Source: Streptomyces sp. TSRI0107
GTDB taxonomy: Bacteria; Actinomycetota; Actinomycetes; Streptomycetales; Streptomycetaceae
Length of the DNA stretch: 64,000 bases
Reading direction: 5' to 3'
Assembly (NCBI RefSeq): GCF_001905845.1
Contig: NZ_LIVZ01000007.1
Span: 248,001 to 312,000, forward strand
Below, in pieces: positions 42,783 through 51,984 of the stretch. Below the pieces are notes generated by a model. It did no database searches. It was not told the origin of the DNA and saw nothing but the letters and a program-made list of their open reading frames with translations. A program made the translations under genes and the position numbers. Numbering within the stretch: the first letter of the stretch is position 1; each line of letters opens with the position of its first letter.

Positions 42783-43760
42783 TCAGCCCTTGGCCACGGC
42801 GCGCAGCCGGTCCACCACGTCGGCCCGCAGCTCCGCGGGCTCCAGCACCACCACGTCCGGCCCGAACTCCACCAGCCAGGCGTCCAGCCCGTGCCCGTAC
42901 GGAATCTCCAACTCGTCCCAGCCGTCGCCGAGTTCCCGGACCGCGGTGGCCTTCGCCCGCAAGGGGTACCCGGCACCGGCGCGCAGCCGGATGCGCGCGC
43001 TGCGGTCGGCGGTCTCGCCCGCCCAGCCGGCGACGGTCTCGCGCACGGTGACCACGTCGGGCACCGGCGCGGTGAAGCGGGCGCCGCGCGAGCGCACCTT
43101 GCCGGTGATCCGGGACAGCCGGAACACCCGCTCCGCGCCCCGGTCGCGGTCCCAGCCCGCGAGGTACCAGTGGCCGCGCCAGCACTCCAGCGCCCACGGC
43201 TCGACATGCCGGGCCTCGGGCTGCGCGGCGTTGGCCTTGCGGTACTCGAAGACGACGGGACGGCGGTCGCGGCAGGCCAGCATCAGCGGCTCGAAGGCGG
43301 CCTCGTGCACGGGGATGCGCGGCTCCAGGGCGCCGTGGGCCTCGTAGGGGTCCACGTCCTCCGGCAGTCCGGCCGCGCGCAGCTTCTGCAGGGCGCCGCT
43401 GGCCGCGCCGGCCAGCCGGGCCTGCTGCCACACCTTGGCGGCCAGGCCCAGGGCGGCGGCCTCCTCGGCGTCGAGGGTGATGGGCGGGAGGCGGTTGCTG
43501 TCGCGGCGGGCCAGGTAGCCGACCTCGCCTTCCAGGTTCTCGACGGTCTCGATGACGAGTCCCAGCTCGCGCAGGTCGTCCTTGTCCCGCTCGAACATCC
43601 GGTTGAAGGAGTCGTCGGAACCGGGCACGCCCCTGTCCGGCCCGAAGGCCTCCATGTAGGCCTCGATGGACTCGCGCAGCTCGCGCTTGCTGAGCGGACG
43701 CCGCGTCCCCAGCAGACACAGCGCCAGGTTCATCAGCCGCTCGGCCTTGGCAATGGCCAT
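42783..43760 (-). CDS. pafB: WYL-domain regulator PafB
   Basis: A 325-residue regulator: helix-turn-helix-like N terminus (ERLMNLALCLLGTRRPLSKR, SDDSFNRMFERDKDDLRELG) and a WYL domain (RDRRPVVFEYRKANAAQPEA, WALECWRGHWYLAGWDRDRG) plus WCX. The WYL pocket binds single-stranded DNA in the mycobacterial PafBC activator. First gene of pafB-pafC-zinc-ribbon-small membrane protein, transcribed toward tatA. The promoter lies in 43761-43834. Confidence 0.92.
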   Translation of the reverse strand: MAIAKAERLMNLALCLLGTRRPLSKRELRESIEAYMEAFGPDRGVPGSDDSFNRMFERDKDDLRELGLVIETVENLEGEVGYLARRDSNRLPPITLDAEEAAALGLAAKVWQQARLAGAASGALQKLRAAGLPEDVDPYEAHGALEPRIPVHEAAFEPLMLACRDRRPVVFEYRKANAAQPEARHVEPWALECWRGHWYLAGWDRDRGAERVFRLSRITGKVRSRGARFTAPVPDVVTVRETVAGWAGETADRSARIRLRAGAGYPLRAKATAVRELGDGWDELEIPYGHGLDAWLVEFGPDVVVLEPAELRADVVDRLRAVAKG

Positions 43761-43825
43761 CGACGCCCTTCGCCTTCCCTATGGTGCTTCCGACCGTTGA
43801 CCGTACCGCTCCGGGGTGCCGTGAC

Positions 43826-43862
43826 AAAAGCCGAGGGCCCACGCCTGGACAGGCATGGGCCC
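43826..43862 (-). terminator. intrinsic terminator after the small FKBP gene
   Basis: GGGCCCACGCCT (43835-43846) and AGGCATGGGCCC (43851-43862) pair around GGAC with one C-A mismatch. In the minus-strand direction a short U-rich stretch (CGGCTTTTG) follows. It separates the FKBP gene from pafB. Confidence 0.75.
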
Positions 43863-43946
43863 CGGATGATCGGAACCGGTCGGCTCCCGTAGGCGCCCCG
43901 TACGAGGATCGGAACGTCTTCTGATCGTTCCCGACCCCCGTACGAC

Positions 43947-44001
43947 GATCGGACGGCGATCAGACGGCGATCGGACGGCGATCGGACTGCGATCAGACGC
44001 C
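43947..44001. repeat. five tandem 11-bp repeats at the FKBP stop codon
   Basis: Five direct copies of GATCRGACKGC occupy 43947-43957, 43958-43968, 43969-43979, 43980-43990 and 43991-44001. The fifth overlaps the FKBP stop codon. Decayed GATCGGAAC copies lie further left (43867-43930). The period of 11 bp is close to one helical turn. It looks like a local slippage array. Confidence 0.8.
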
Positions 44002-44364
44002 GAGCAGGTCGACGACGAAGATCAGCGTCTCGCCGGGCTTGATCGCCGGGGTCGGGCTCTGGTTGCCGTAGGCGAGGTGGGCCGGGATGGTCAGCTGGCG
44101 GCGGCCGCCGACCTTCATGCCCTGCACGCCCAGGTCCCAGCCCTTGATGACCCGGCCGCCGCCCAGCGGGAAGCGGAACGGGGTGCCCCGGTTCCAGCTC
44201 GCGTCGAACTCCTCACCCGTGCTGAAGGCGACACCCACGTAGTGGACGGTGACGGTCTGGCCCGCCTGCGCCACCGGGCCGTCGCCCTCCCAGATGTCCT
44301 TGATCTCGAGGTCCGCCGGGGGCTCGCCACCCGGGAAGTCGATCTCGGGCTTATCGATGCTCAC
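43993..44364 (-). CDS. FKBP-type peptidyl-prolyl isomerase, small cytoplasmic form
   Basis: A 123-residue single FKBP domain with all signature residues: VTVHYVGVAFSTGEEFDASW, GGRVIKGWDLGVQGMKVGG and YGNQSPTPAIKPGETLIFVV. No signal peptide, so it acts in the cytoplasm on prolyl bonds of folding proteins. It starts with GTG at 44364 after AGGAGCG. A second, exported FKBP lies nearby (44859-45860), separated by a small membrane protein gene on the opposite strand. Confidence 0.95.
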   Translation of the reverse strand: MSIDKPEIDFPGGEPPADLEIKDIWEGDGPVAQAGQTVTVHYVGVAFSTGEEFDASWNRGTPFRFPLGGGRVIKGWDLGVQGMKVGGRRQLTIPAHLAYGNQSPTPAIKPGETLIFVVDLLGV

Positions 44365-44491
44365 GTCATCGCTCCTGCTTGTGTACGACAAGTAACGCGC
44401 CCAGTCTTTCATCCCACCCGGCACACCCGTGACCAGCCACTCCACCGAAGGCGGAGGTTGCCGGCCCCACCGGCTCCGGTATGTTCGCGGC

Positions 44492-44836
44492 GTGAACCAC
44501 AGAGCGGCCCTGGTGGCGTGCTTCCTCATACCGGCCCTCTGGGGAACCGGAAGCCTCCTGAGTGCCCTGACGGCCTCGGCGGAAGTGGTCTGCCCCGGGG
44601 AGAACGCCGGCGAGGACGGGGAGGAACGCCCCGGACCGATGCGGCCCGGGGACACCCGGTGCGCCGTGCTGGACGGAACGCTCGGCGTGGGGACCCGGAA
44701 CTACGAGCAGCAGCGGCTCGCCCAGTCCCTGGAGCGGCGCGAGGACGCGCGGAACGGCGTCCTGCTCCTGGCCTACGGCGCCGGCGGGACGCTCCTGGCG
44801 TGGCGCGCCACCAGGCCCGGTTCCCGCGCGGACTGA
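44492..44836 (+). CDS. small membrane protein, unknown function
   Basis: A 114-residue protein with an N-terminal helix or signal anchor (ALVACFLIPALWGTGSLLSA), an acidic outside loop with two cysteines (VVCPGENAGEDGEERPGP, GDTRCAVLDG), and a C-terminal helix (GVLLLAYGAGGTLLAW). It starts with GTG at 44492. It is the only plus-strand gene between two FKBP genes. Not recognised. Confidence 0.65.
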   Translation: MNHRAALVACFLIPALWGTGSLLSALTASAEVVCPGENAGEDGEERPGPMRPGDTRCAVLDGTLGVGTRNYEQQRLAQSLERREDARNGVLLLAYGAGGTLLAWRATRPGSRAD

Positions 44837-44858
44837 GCCCCGCCGGTGACCGGCCGCC

Positions 44859-45860
44859 TCACATCTTGGCGAGGATGTCCACCGTGAACACCAGCGTCGC
44901 GCCCTTGGCGATGCCGCTGCCCTCCGGCGGGTTGTCGCCGTAGCCCAGGTCCGGCGGGATGACGATCAGCACGCGGCTGCCGACCTTCTTGCCGGTCAGG
45001 CCCTGGGACCAGCCCTTGACGACCTGCTGGAGCGAGAAGGACGTCAGCGCCTTGCGGCTGTACGTGGAGTCGAACTCCTTGCCGTTGTCCCACTGCACGC
45101 CCTTGTACTGCACGAGCACGCTGTCCTCGGCGCCGACCGTCGCGCCGTCGCCCTCGAGGATGTAGTTCGCGACCAGCTTCCCGGGCGGGTCCGTCTTCGG
45201 GACCTCGACGGACGGCGCCTTGCCGTCCGTGTTGGTGCCGACCTTGGGCAGGTCCACGTTGTCCTGCGCGACCTCGGTGCCCTTCGCCGAGCTCTTGGCG
45301 TTGAAGGTGGCCTGCAGGTCCACGACGAAGACCAGGGTGTCGGTGCCCTTGATGCCCGCCTGGGACTGGCCCTGCTCGCCGTAACCCCAGGTCGGGGGCA
45401 CCGAGAACTGGACCCGGCTGCCGGTCTTCTTGCCGGTCAGCGCATACCGCCAGCCGTCGATGATGCTGCCCTGCGCGAGCTGGATCACCAGCGGCGTCTT
45501 ACGGTCGTAGGAGTTGTCGAAGACCTTCGCGGTGTCCCAGATCTGACCCAGGTAGTTCGCCTGGACGTAGTCGCCCTCCGCGACGGTCCGACCGCCTCCC
45601 GCGATGACCGTCTTCACCGCGAGGTCCTTCGACGGGTCACCGCTGCCCTTGGCGACCGTCGGCTTCTCGTCGAACTTCGTGCCCGCGGTGATCGCCGGCA
45701 GCGGACCGTCGACGATCTTCGGCGACGGCGCGGCGGACGCGTCCGGCGCCGAGGGCGAGGCGCCGTCGGTGGCCTTGCTCGAATCGGCCTTGTCCTCGCC
45801 GCATCCGGCGAGCGTGACCAGTCCAGCGGGAACGGCAATCATCAGGGAGCGTCGGCGCAC
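44859..45860 (-). CDS. lipoprotein with two FKBP domains
   Basis: A 333-residue exported isomerase. A short signal with lipobox (GLVTLAGCGED, Cys about residue 21) is followed by a Ser/Ala-rich linker, FKBP domain 1 (about 80-195: EGDYVQANYLGQIWDTAKVF, GSIIDGWRYALTGKKTGSR) and FKBP domain 2 (about 235-333: VLVQYKGVQWDNGKEFDSTY, LQQVVKGWSQGLTGKKVGSR). Both keep the core motifs, though domain 2 deviates (LQQV instead of GxxV). It would fold secreted proteins at the outer face of the membrane. Confidence 0.92.
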   Translation of the reverse strand: MRRRSLMIAVPAGLVTLAGCGEDKADSSKATDGASPSAPDASAAPSPKIVDGPLPAITAGTKFDEKPTVAKGSGDPSKDLAVKTVIAGGGRTVAEGDYVQANYLGQIWDTAKVFDNSYDRKTPLVIQLAQGSIIDGWRYALTGKKTGSRVQFSVPPTWGYGEQGQSQAGIKGTDTLVFVVDLQATFNAKSSAKGTEVAQDNVDLPKVGTNTDGKAPSVEVPKTDPPGKLVANYILEGDGATVGAEDSVLVQYKGVQWDNGKEFDSTYSRKALTSFSLQQVVKGWSQGLTGKKVGSRVLIVIPPDLGYGDNPPEGSGIAKGATLVFTVDILAKM

Positions 45861-45923
45861 GGTGGGGGCCTCGTAATCGATCGATCGTGTTGATGGCGTG
45901 CGCGCAACTCTACGGCGTGAGAA

Positions 45924-45952
45924 GGGCGCCGTACGGGTAACGTACGGCGCCC
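45924..45952 (-). terminator. terminator of pafA
   Basis: GGGCGCCGTACG (45924-45935) and CGTACGGCGCCC (45941-45952) form a perfect 12-bp stem with a 5-nt loop, 40 bp after the pafA stop codon. Confidence 0.85.
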
Positions 45953-45991
45953 GTGTGGCGTTCCGGCAATCAGTCCGGAAAACCCGCCGGC

Positions 45992-47353
45992 TCACATTCC
46001 GGCGATCAGCTTCTCCACCCGGTCGTCCACCGAACGGAACGGGTCCTTGCACAACACGGTGCGCTGTGCCTGGTCGTTGAGCTTCAGATGCACCCAGTCG
46101 ACCGTGAAGTCCCGGCGCTGCTCCTGCGCCCGCCGGATGAAGTCACCGCGCAACCGCGCCCGAGTCGTCTGCGGCGGAACCGACTTGCCCTCGAAGATCT
46201 TCAAGTCGTTGCAGATCCGCGCGGCTTGACCCTTCTTCTCCAGCAGGTAGTACAGGCCACGACGACGGTGGATGTCGTGGTACGCGAGGTCTATCTGCGC
46301 GACCCGCGGATGCGACATCGTCATGTTGTGCTTGGCCCGGTACCGCTCGATGAGCTTGTACTTCATGACCCAGTCGATCTCGGTGTCGATCCGGTCGAGG
46401 TCCTCCGTCTCGATCGCGTCGAGCGTGCGGCCCCACAGCTCCAGGACCTGCTCCACCGTCCCGGTGCGGATGCCGCGCCGCTCGCAGAAGTCCAGCGCCT
46501 TCTCGTAGTACTCGCGCTGCACCTCCAGAGCCGACGCCTCCCGGCCGCTGGCCAGGCGTACCTTGCGGCGGCCCGTGATGTCGTGGCTGACCTCGCGGAT
46601 CGCCCGGATCGGGTTCTCCAGGGTCAGGTCACGCATCACCGTGCCCGCCTCGATCATGCGCAGCACCAGGTCCGTCGCGCCCACCTTCAGCAGCATGGTC
46701 GTCTCGGACATGTTCGAGTCGCCCACGATGACGTGCAGACGGCGGTAGCGCTCGGCGTCCGCGTGCGGCTCGTCACGCGTGTTGATGATCGGCCGGGAAC
46801 GGGTCGTCGCCGACGAGACGCCCTCCCAGATGTGCTCGGCCCGCTGGCTCACGCAGTACACCGCACCGCGCGGCGTCTGCAGCACCTTCCCCGCGCCGCA
46901 CAGCAGCTGCCGGGTGACCAGGAACGGGATGAGGATGTCCGCGAGCCGGGAGAACTCCCCGTGCCGGGCCACCAGATAGTTCTCGTGGCAGCCGTAGGAG
47001 TTGCCCGCCGAGTCGGTGTTGTTCTTGAAGAGGTAGACGTCGCCCGCGATTCCCTCCTCGTGCAGGCGTCGCTCCGCGTCCACCAGGAGTCCTTCGAGAA
47101 TGCGCTCGCCGGCCTTGTCGTGGGTGACCAGTTCGATCACATTGTCGCATTCGGGTGTGGCATATTCCGGATGCGATCCCACGTCGAGATAGAGGCGGGC
47201 GCCGTTCCGCAGAAAGACATTGCTGCTTCGGCCCCATGACACGACACGGCGGAAGAGGTACCGCGCCACCTCGTCAGGCGACAGACGGCGCTGTCCCCTG
47301 AACGTGCACGTGACGCCGTACTCGTTCTCCAGCCCGAAAATGCGGCGGTCCAT
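45992..47353 (-). CDS. pafA: Pup--protein ligase
   Basis: A 453-residue carboxylate-amine ligase of the glutamine synthetase fold. It joins the C-terminal gamma-glutamate of Pup to substrate lysines using ATP. Characteristic sequences are [57 protein letters not shown] and the C-terminal [17 protein letters not shown]. It is separated by 9 bp from an upstream MFS gene on the same strand, which is unusual; it may have its own promoter within that gene. The terminator at 45924 closes the unit. Confidence 0.97.
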   Translation of the reverse strand: MDRRIFGLENEYGVTCTFRGQRRLSPDEVARYLFRRVVSWGRSSNVFLRNGARLYLDVGSHPEYATPECDNVIELVTHDKAGERILEGLLVDAERRLHEEGIAGDVYLFKNNTDSAGNSYGCHENYLVARHGEFSRLADILIPFLVTRQLLCGAGKVLQTPRGAVYCVSQRAEHIWEGVSSATTRSRPIINTRDEPHADAERYRRLHVIVGDSNMSETTMLLKVGATDLVLRMIEAGTVMRDLTLENPIRAIREVSHDITGRRKVRLASGREASALEVQREYYEKALDFCERRGIRTGTVEQVLELWGRTLDAIETEDLDRIDTEIDWVMKYKLIERYRAKHNMTMSHPRVAQIDLAYHDIHRRRGLYYLLEKKGQAARICNDLKIFEGKSVPPQTTRARLRGDFIRRAQEQRRDFTVDWVHLKLNDQAQRTVLCKDPFRSVDDRVEKLIAGM

Positions 47354-47362
47354 GAGTGAACA

Positions 47363-48622
47363 TTACGCCCGATCCCCTGAACTGAAACGGGGTTCGACAG
47401 CACGATTTGGATCATTTTCCGATGAAGACGCAACGACCGCGGTCCGCGCGGGAGCTGCGAGTACCCGACCCGTGGCCAGAAGAACCAGCAGCGACACACC
47501 CCCGGCGGCACCCGGCACGGCGAATCCCCAGAGCGCCCCGCCCCACTCCACGACCGGACCCGCCAGGCCCGTACCGACCGACGCACCCACCGTGAACGTC
47601 GTCACCAGCCACGAGAACGCCTCCGTCACCGTGCCCCTCGGCGCGTGCCGGTCCACGATGACGAACGCGCACGCGATCGCGGGCGCCAGGAACACCCCGG
47701 AGAGCGCCGTCAGCGCCGTCATCGCCACCGCGCCCGGCATCAGCATCAGCGGCAGGTAACACACCGCCAGAAGACCGACCAGCACCCGCAGTCGCCGCTC
47801 CGGCGCACCGGCCCACTGCCGCGCCCCGTACACCGCGCCACCGACCAGCGCGCCCAGCCCCAGGGCCGCCATCAGCCAGCCGTAGACCGCGTCACCGCCG
47901 TGGTCGTCCGCGTACGACACCGCCGCGACCGTGATCGAACCGAGCGCCACACCCACGAAGAGGAACGCGCCGAGCAGCGCGATCAGCCCCGGCGAGCGCA
48001 GCGCGCCCAGCCAGTGCGCCTCGCGCGGAGCCGACCGCCACGCGCGCGAGGGCGGCGACACCACGACGGACAGGGCGCCGAGCACACCGATCACGTTCAG
48101 CACCAGCAGGGCCGCCTGCGCCGACCACAGGGCAGTGCACAGGGTGACCAGCAGCGGGCCGACTGTGAACATCACCTCCTGCGCCACCGCGTCCATCGCG
48201 TACGCGGTGTGCACCTGGCCCTCCTTGCGCAGCACCGACGGCCACAGGGCCCGCAGACCGCCCTCCAGCGGCGGGGTGAACAGCCCGGCCGCGGCCACGG
48301 CGGCGTACGACAGCGCCGGCGGCTCGGTGCCCGCGAAGGCGAAGACGGCCATCGCCAGCGCCGACAGGACGGCCGCGGGCAGCTGCACACGCGGCTGGCC
48401 GTGCAGGTCCACCAGGCGGCCGAGCAGCGGCTGCCCCACCGCGTTGGCGACGCCGTACACGGCGGCCAGCGCCCCGGCGAGGCTGTACGAACCGCCCTCC
48501 GCGCGGATGAACAGCACGATCGCGATCGCGGCCGTGGCGTTCGGCAGCCGGCCCACCAGCGTGCCCACCAGCAGGCGGGCGGCGTGCCTCGCCCTGAGGA
48601 TCTCCAGGTACCCCGCGGCCAT
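47363..48622 (-). CDS. MFS transporter
   Basis: A 419-residue major facilitator with about 12 helices. LLGRLVDLHGQPRVQLPAAV is the loop 2-3 signature and GALFVG-type glycine motifs recur. The ATG at 48622 follows GGAGGGCGGGGCAC. Substrate unknown. It is divergent from a LacI-type regulator gene across a 27-bp near-palindromic operator (48649-48675), so it is probably the regulated target. Being 9 bp from pafA, its transcript may carry pafA too. Confidence 0.88.
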   Translation of the reverse strand: MAAGYLEILRARHAARLLVGTLVGRLPNATAAIAIVLFIRAEGGSYSLAGALAAVYGVANAVGQPLLGRLVDLHGQPRVQLPAAVLSALAMAVFAFAGTEPPALSYAAVAAAGLFTPPLEGGLRALWPSVLRKEGQVHTAYAMDAVAQEVMFTVGPLLVTLCTALWSAQAALLVLNVIGVLGALSVVVSPPSRAWRSAPREAHWLGALRSPGLIALLGAFLFVGVALGSITVAAVSYADDHGGDAVYGWLMAALGLGALVGGAVYGARQWAGAPERRLRVLVGLLAVCYLPLMLMPGAVAMTALTALSGVFLAPAIACAFVIVDRHAPRGTVTEAFSWLVTTFTVGASVGTGLAGPVVEWGGALWGFAVPGAAGGVSLLVLLATGRVLAAPARTAVVASSSENDPNRAVEPRFSSGDRA

Positions 48623-48648
48623 GTGCCCCGCCCTCCGGCTTGAGGTTT

Positions 48649-48675
48649 TACGTATAACGTCCTCCGTCATACGTA
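48649..48675. promoter_or_regulatory. LacI-type operator with divergent -10-like elements
   Basis: TACGTATAACG (48649-48659) and CGTCATACGTA (48665-48675) form an 11-bp inverted repeat with one mismatch and a 5-bp centre. Each arm contains a -10-like hexamer on its outward strand: TATAAC (48653-48658) for the regulator and TATGAC for the MFS gene. Each outer end also has a palindromic TACGTA. A repressor bound here would block both promoters. Confidence 0.7.
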
Positions 48676-48740
48676 CCATGTGCGCTGTTCACCCGTCCAG
48701 GCCGAGCCCGGGCGCGACCCCGACCGAGGAGCAGCCGCCG

Positions 48741-49757
48741 GTGGCACGAGCCAGCACCCGCCCCACGAGCCGCGACGTCGCCGAAGCCGCCGGCGTCTCC
48801 CAGGCCGCCGTGTCGCTGGTGCTCGGCGAGAAGTGGCGCGGCCGCGTCTCCGAGACCACCGCCGAACGCGTCCGCCGCGCCGCACGCGACCTCGGCTACC
48901 GGCCCAACCTCGCCGCCCGCAACCTCCGCCTCGGCCGCACCCGCACCGTACTGCTCGTCGTCCCCGCCCTGACCACCGAGTTCTTCGCCGGCGTCTACAC
49001 CGGCGCCGCTCGCGTCGCCGCCGCCCACGGCTTCGGCGTCGTCCTCTACCCCTCCCCCGAAGGCATCGGCCCCGCCCGCGACCCCTTCGCCTCCGCCCAG
49101 GCCGCCCTCGACGGCGTCATCGCCTCCTCCATGGCCGCCGACGCCCTCACCGCCATCCGCGGCGACCAGCTCCCCCTCGTGATGCTCGACAGCGACCCCG
49201 ACGGCAGCCTGGGCGCCGCCACCGTCAACCTCGACATCGCCGACGGCATCCGGCAGATCACCGAGCACCTGCTCGGCCTCGGCCACCGCCGCTTCCTCCA
49301 CCTGGCCGCCGACGTCCCCTCCTGGACCTTCGAGGTACGCGCCCGCGAACTCGCCGCACGACTCGGCACCGTCCCCGGCACGACCCTGCGCACCGCACCC
49401 GCGCCCATCCACATCGACGACGCCCTGACCGCCGCCGAGACCGCGCTCACCGGCCCCGGACCCCGCCCCACCGCGATCATCTGCGACGACGACAAACTCG
49501 CCGCCGGCGCCTACAAGGCCGCCCGGCGACTCGGCCTGCGCATCCCCGACGACATCTCCGTCACCGGCCTCGACGACCTCGCCCTGGCCACCGCCATCGA
49601 CCCCGAACTCACCACCGTGCGACTCGACGCCGAGCTCTTCGGCGAACGCGGCATGCAGGCCCTGCTGGCCGTCCTGGAGGGCCGCACGCCCGCCCGCGGC
49701 GACATCCCGGTCGAGTTGGTCGTACGAGGCTCCACGGCGCCGCCACCGGCCCCCTGA
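48741..49757 (+). CDS. LacI-family transcriptional regulator
   Basis: A 338-residue regulator. The helix-turn-helix and hinge are TSRDVAEAAGVSQAAVSLVL and RVRRAARDLGYRPNLAARNL, followed by a periplasmic-binding-fold effector domain (RTRTVLLVVPALTTEFFAG, ISVTGLDDLALATAIDPELT). GTG at 48741 is chosen because GAGGAG precedes it; an in-frame ATG at 48678 lies beside the operator. It probably senses a sugar or nucleoside and represses itself and the MFS gene. It is convergent with prcA. Confidence 0.9.
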   Translation: MARASTRPTSRDVAEAAGVSQAAVSLVLGEKWRGRVSETTAERVRRAARDLGYRPNLAARNLRLGRTRTVLLVVPALTTEFFAGVYTGAARVAAAHGFGVVLYPSPEGIGPARDPFASAQAALDGVIASSMAADALTAIRGDQLPLVMLDSDPDGSLGAATVNLDIADGIRQITEHLLGLGHRRFLHLAADVPSWTFEVRARELAARLGTVPGTTLRTAPAPIHIDDALTAAETALTGPGPRPTAIICDDDKLAAGAYKAARRLGLRIPDDISVTGLDDLALATAIDPELTTVRLDAELFGERGMQALLAVLEGRTPARGDIPVELVVRGSTAPPPAP

Positions 49758-49762
49758 ACGCC

Positions 49763-49795
49763 GTGTGCCCCGGACCTCGAAAGGCCGGGGCACAC
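49763..49795. terminator. bidirectional terminator between the LacI-type gene and prcA
   Basis: GTGTGCCCCGG (49763-49773) and CCGGGGCACAC (49785-49795) pair perfectly, and CCT/AGG extend the stem inward around CGAA. It lies between two convergent genes and is symmetrical, so it can serve both. Confidence 0.88.
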
Positions 49796-49823
49796 TCACG
49801 GTGACGGGGGAAGGCGGAGGTGA

Positions 49824-50582
49824 CTACTCCTCCTCGGAGCCCTCCGCCGACTCGGCGGACTCACTCTCCGACTGCGCGGCGGCGTCGTCCGCCAGCAGCC
49901 GCGACAGCTGCCGGCTGGTGATCCGCTTGAACTTGCGCTTCTGCGGACGCGTACGGTCCAGCACCGCGACCTCCAGGCGCTCGGCGGGGATCTCCCGCTG
50001 CGTGCCGTTCGACTCGCGGGACAACGCCTGCACGGCCAGCTTCAACGCCTCCGACAAGGTCATGCCGTCCTGATGACGCTGATCCAGATAGTTGCTGATC
50101 AGCTCCGCGTTGCCACCCACCGCGACCGAACCGTGCTCGTCCACGATCGAACCGTCGTGCGGCAGCCGATAGATCTGGTCGCCCTCGGGCGTCTCACCGA
50201 CCTCGGCGACGACCAGCTCCACCTCGTACGGCTTCTCACCGACACTGGAGAAGATCGTGCCCAGCGTCTGCGCGTACACGTTCGCCAGACCCCGCGCGGT
50301 GACGTCGTCCCGGTCGTACGTGTAGCCACGCAGGTCGGCATAGCGGACGCCGCCGATGCGCAGGTTCTCGTACTCGTTGTACTTGCCGGCCGCGGCGAAG
50401 CCGATCCGGTCGTAGATCTCGCTGAACTTGTGCAGCGCGCGGGACGGGTTCTCACCGACGAACACGATGCCGTCGGCGTACTGCAGCACGACCAGACTCC
50501 GGCCGCGCGCGATGCCCTTGCGGGCGTACTCGGCCCGGTCGGCCATGGCCTGCTGAGGTGAGACATAGAACGGCGTCGACAC
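49824..50582 (-). CDS. prcA: proteasome alpha subunit
   Basis: A 252-residue alpha subunit. It starts [20 protein letters not shown], the N-terminal gate segment, and lacks a catalytic Thr. Family sequences include [40 protein letters not shown] and [20 protein letters not shown]-like C-terminal parts. Two rings of seven cap the beta rings in the 20S core and bind the ARC ATPase. It follows prcB by 59 bp. The tail is acidic and Ser-rich. The terminator at 49763 lies just downstream. Confidence 0.97.
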   Translation of the reverse strand: MSTPFYVSPQQAMADRAEYARKGIARGRSLVVLQYADGIVFVGENPSRALHKFSEIYDRIGFAAAGKYNEYENLRIGGVRYADLRGYTYDRDDVTARGLANVYAQTLGTIFSSVGEKPYEVELVVAEVGETPEGDQIYRLPHDGSIVDEHGSVAVGGNAELISNYLDQRHQDGMTLSEALKLAVQALSRESNGTQREIPAERLEVAVLDRTRPQKRKFKRITSRQLSRLLADDAAAQSESESAESAEGSEEE

Positions 50583-50641
50583 CGGTTATCCGTCCCTTTC
50601 TGTGGAAGTCACTGGATCACCTGCAACAACAGCGCCCGCGC

Positions 50642-51487
50642 TCAGAGCAGCGCGGCCCGCGGACCGTCGGGCTGCTCCAGACGCCGCTCCAGCACCGAGC
50701 GGGCGATCTGCGAGGACTCGTCCTCGGTGAGCCGGCGGAAGCCGTCCTCGGTGATCACGGTGACGATCGGGTAGATCCGGCGGGCGACATCGGGGCCACC
50801 GGTCGCCGAGTCGTCGTCTGCCGCGTCGTACAGAGCCTGCACCACGAGCGTCGTGGCCTGCTCCTCGGTCAGGTCGTCACGGAAGAGCTTCTTCATCGCA
50901 CCGCGCGCGAAGATCGAGCCGGAACCCGTGGCCGCGTACCCCTGCTCCTCGGAACGGCCGCCCGTCACGTCGTACGAGAAGATGCGGCCCTTGTCGCGGT
51001 CCAGGTCGTATCCGGCGAAGAGCGGCACCACGGCCAGACCCTGCATGGCCATGCCCAGGTTCGACCGGATCATCGTCGACAACCGGTTCGCCTTGCCCTC
51101 CAGCGAGAGCTGGGCACCCTCCACCTTCTCGAAGTGCTCCAGCTCCAGCTGGAACAGCTTCACCATCTCGACGGCCAGACCGGCCGTGCCGGCGATGCCG
51201 ACGGCCGAGTACTCGTCCGCCGGGAAGACCTTCTCGATGTCCCGCTGCGCGATGATGTTGCCCATCGTGGCCCGGCGGTCACCGGCGAGCACGACACCGC
51301 CGGGGAACGTCACGGCCACGATCGTCGTGCCGTGCGGGGCCTCGACCACGCCCTGCGTGGGCGGGAGTTGCCGGTTGCCGGGCAGCAGCTCGGGCTGGTG
51401 CTCCGACAGGAAGTCCATGAAAGAAGAAGATCCAGGCGTCAGGAAGGCAGCTGGTAGACGCCCGGTGCTACGAGTGTTGGCTTCCAC
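50642..51487 (-). CDS. prcB: proteasome beta subunit, catalytic
   Basis: A 281-residue precursor of the proteolytic subunit. A propeptide of about 53 residues precedes the mature N-terminal Thr in [16 protein letters not shown]; the nucleophile is therefore Thr54. Typical sequences are [20 protein letters not shown] and [20 protein letters not shown]. The GTG at 51487 follows AAGGAAT and gives the known Streptomyces N terminus V-E-A-N-T-R-S; the frame extends further upstream without conservation. The first 49 bp overlap the endonuclease VII-like gene. Confidence 0.96.
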   Translation of the reverse strand: MEANTRSTGRLPAAFLTPGSSSFMDFLSEHQPELLPGNRQLPPTQGVVEAPHGTTIVAVTFPGGVVLAGDRRATMGNIIAQRDIEKVFPADEYSAVGIAGTAGLAVEMVKLFQLELEHFEKVEGAQLSLEGKANRLSTMIRSNLGMAMQGLAVVPLFAGYDLDRDKGRIFSYDVTGGRSEEQGYAATGSGSIFARGAMKKLFRDDLTEEQATTLVVQALYDAADDDSATGGPDVARRIYPIVTVITEDGFRRLTEDESSQIARSVLERRLEQPDGPRAALL

Positions 51488-51942
51488 GCGATTCCTTCCA
51501 CGTAAGCAGCAGCCCGCCTTATGGCATCGGGCCGATCCTTGAACTGCCCCAGCGCGGCGTTGCAGCTGAAGCACAGTACGCCACGGACCCTACCCGTCTC
51601 ATGGCAGTGATCCACATGCGCGGCGGGGGCGGAAAGACACATGCAGCAGATGCCCCCCTGGCTGTCGATCGACGCGTCGCGTTCGGCTTCGGTGATGCCG
51701 TACGGACGCTTCGGATGACCCTGCCGCCCCTGCACCGCCCGGCAGGTCTTGCAGCGGGTCGACAGGCCGTCCGATCCCATGGCCTGCCGGCGGCGCCGGT
51801 AGTGCGCTGCGCCGTACTGCGCCACGCACTCCCGGCACCGCACCTGAAGGCCGTCGCTCCGGTTCCTGTCCCGTGCGAACGCGGGCGGCGGCAAACACCG
51901 CCCGCAGCCCGTGCACCCTTTCCCGGGCGTCTCCTCACCCAT
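51439..51942 (-). CDS. endonuclease VII-like (HNH-type) protein
   Basis: A 167-residue protein. The N half carries zinc knuckles ([39 protein letters not shown]) and the C half an Endonuclease_7 core: [40 protein letters not shown] and [20 protein letters not shown]. The D-H-C-H and CxxC pairs needed for metal and zinc are intact. The family resolves branched DNA in phages, and such genes are common in mobile DNA. It sits inside the pup-prcBA operon and overlaps prcB by 49 bp, which suggests coupled expression. The ATG at 51942 is preferred; a GTG at 51957 is possible. Confidence 0.85.
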   Translation of the reverse strand: MGEETPGKGCTGCGRCLPPPAFARDRNRSDGLQVRCRECVAQYGAAHYRRRRQAMGSDGLSTRCKTCRAVQGRQGHPKRPYGITEAERDASIDSQGGICCMCLSAPAAHVDHCHETGRVRGVLCFSCNAALGQFKDRPDAIRRAAAYVEGIAWKPTLVAPGVYQLPS

Positions 51943-51984
51943 CCCCCGTACCTTCACTTCAAAGGCAAGCGAGTCCGAGCGCCT

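Noticed and set aside
43947-44001. Possible CRISPR array
   Set aside because: The units are 11 bp and directly adjacent without spacers, and no cas genes are present; it is a tandem repeat.
51439-51942. Mobile element carrying an HNH nuclease
   Set aside because: No inverted repeats, target duplication, integrase or transposase; the frame is coupled to prcB and the position seems conserved.
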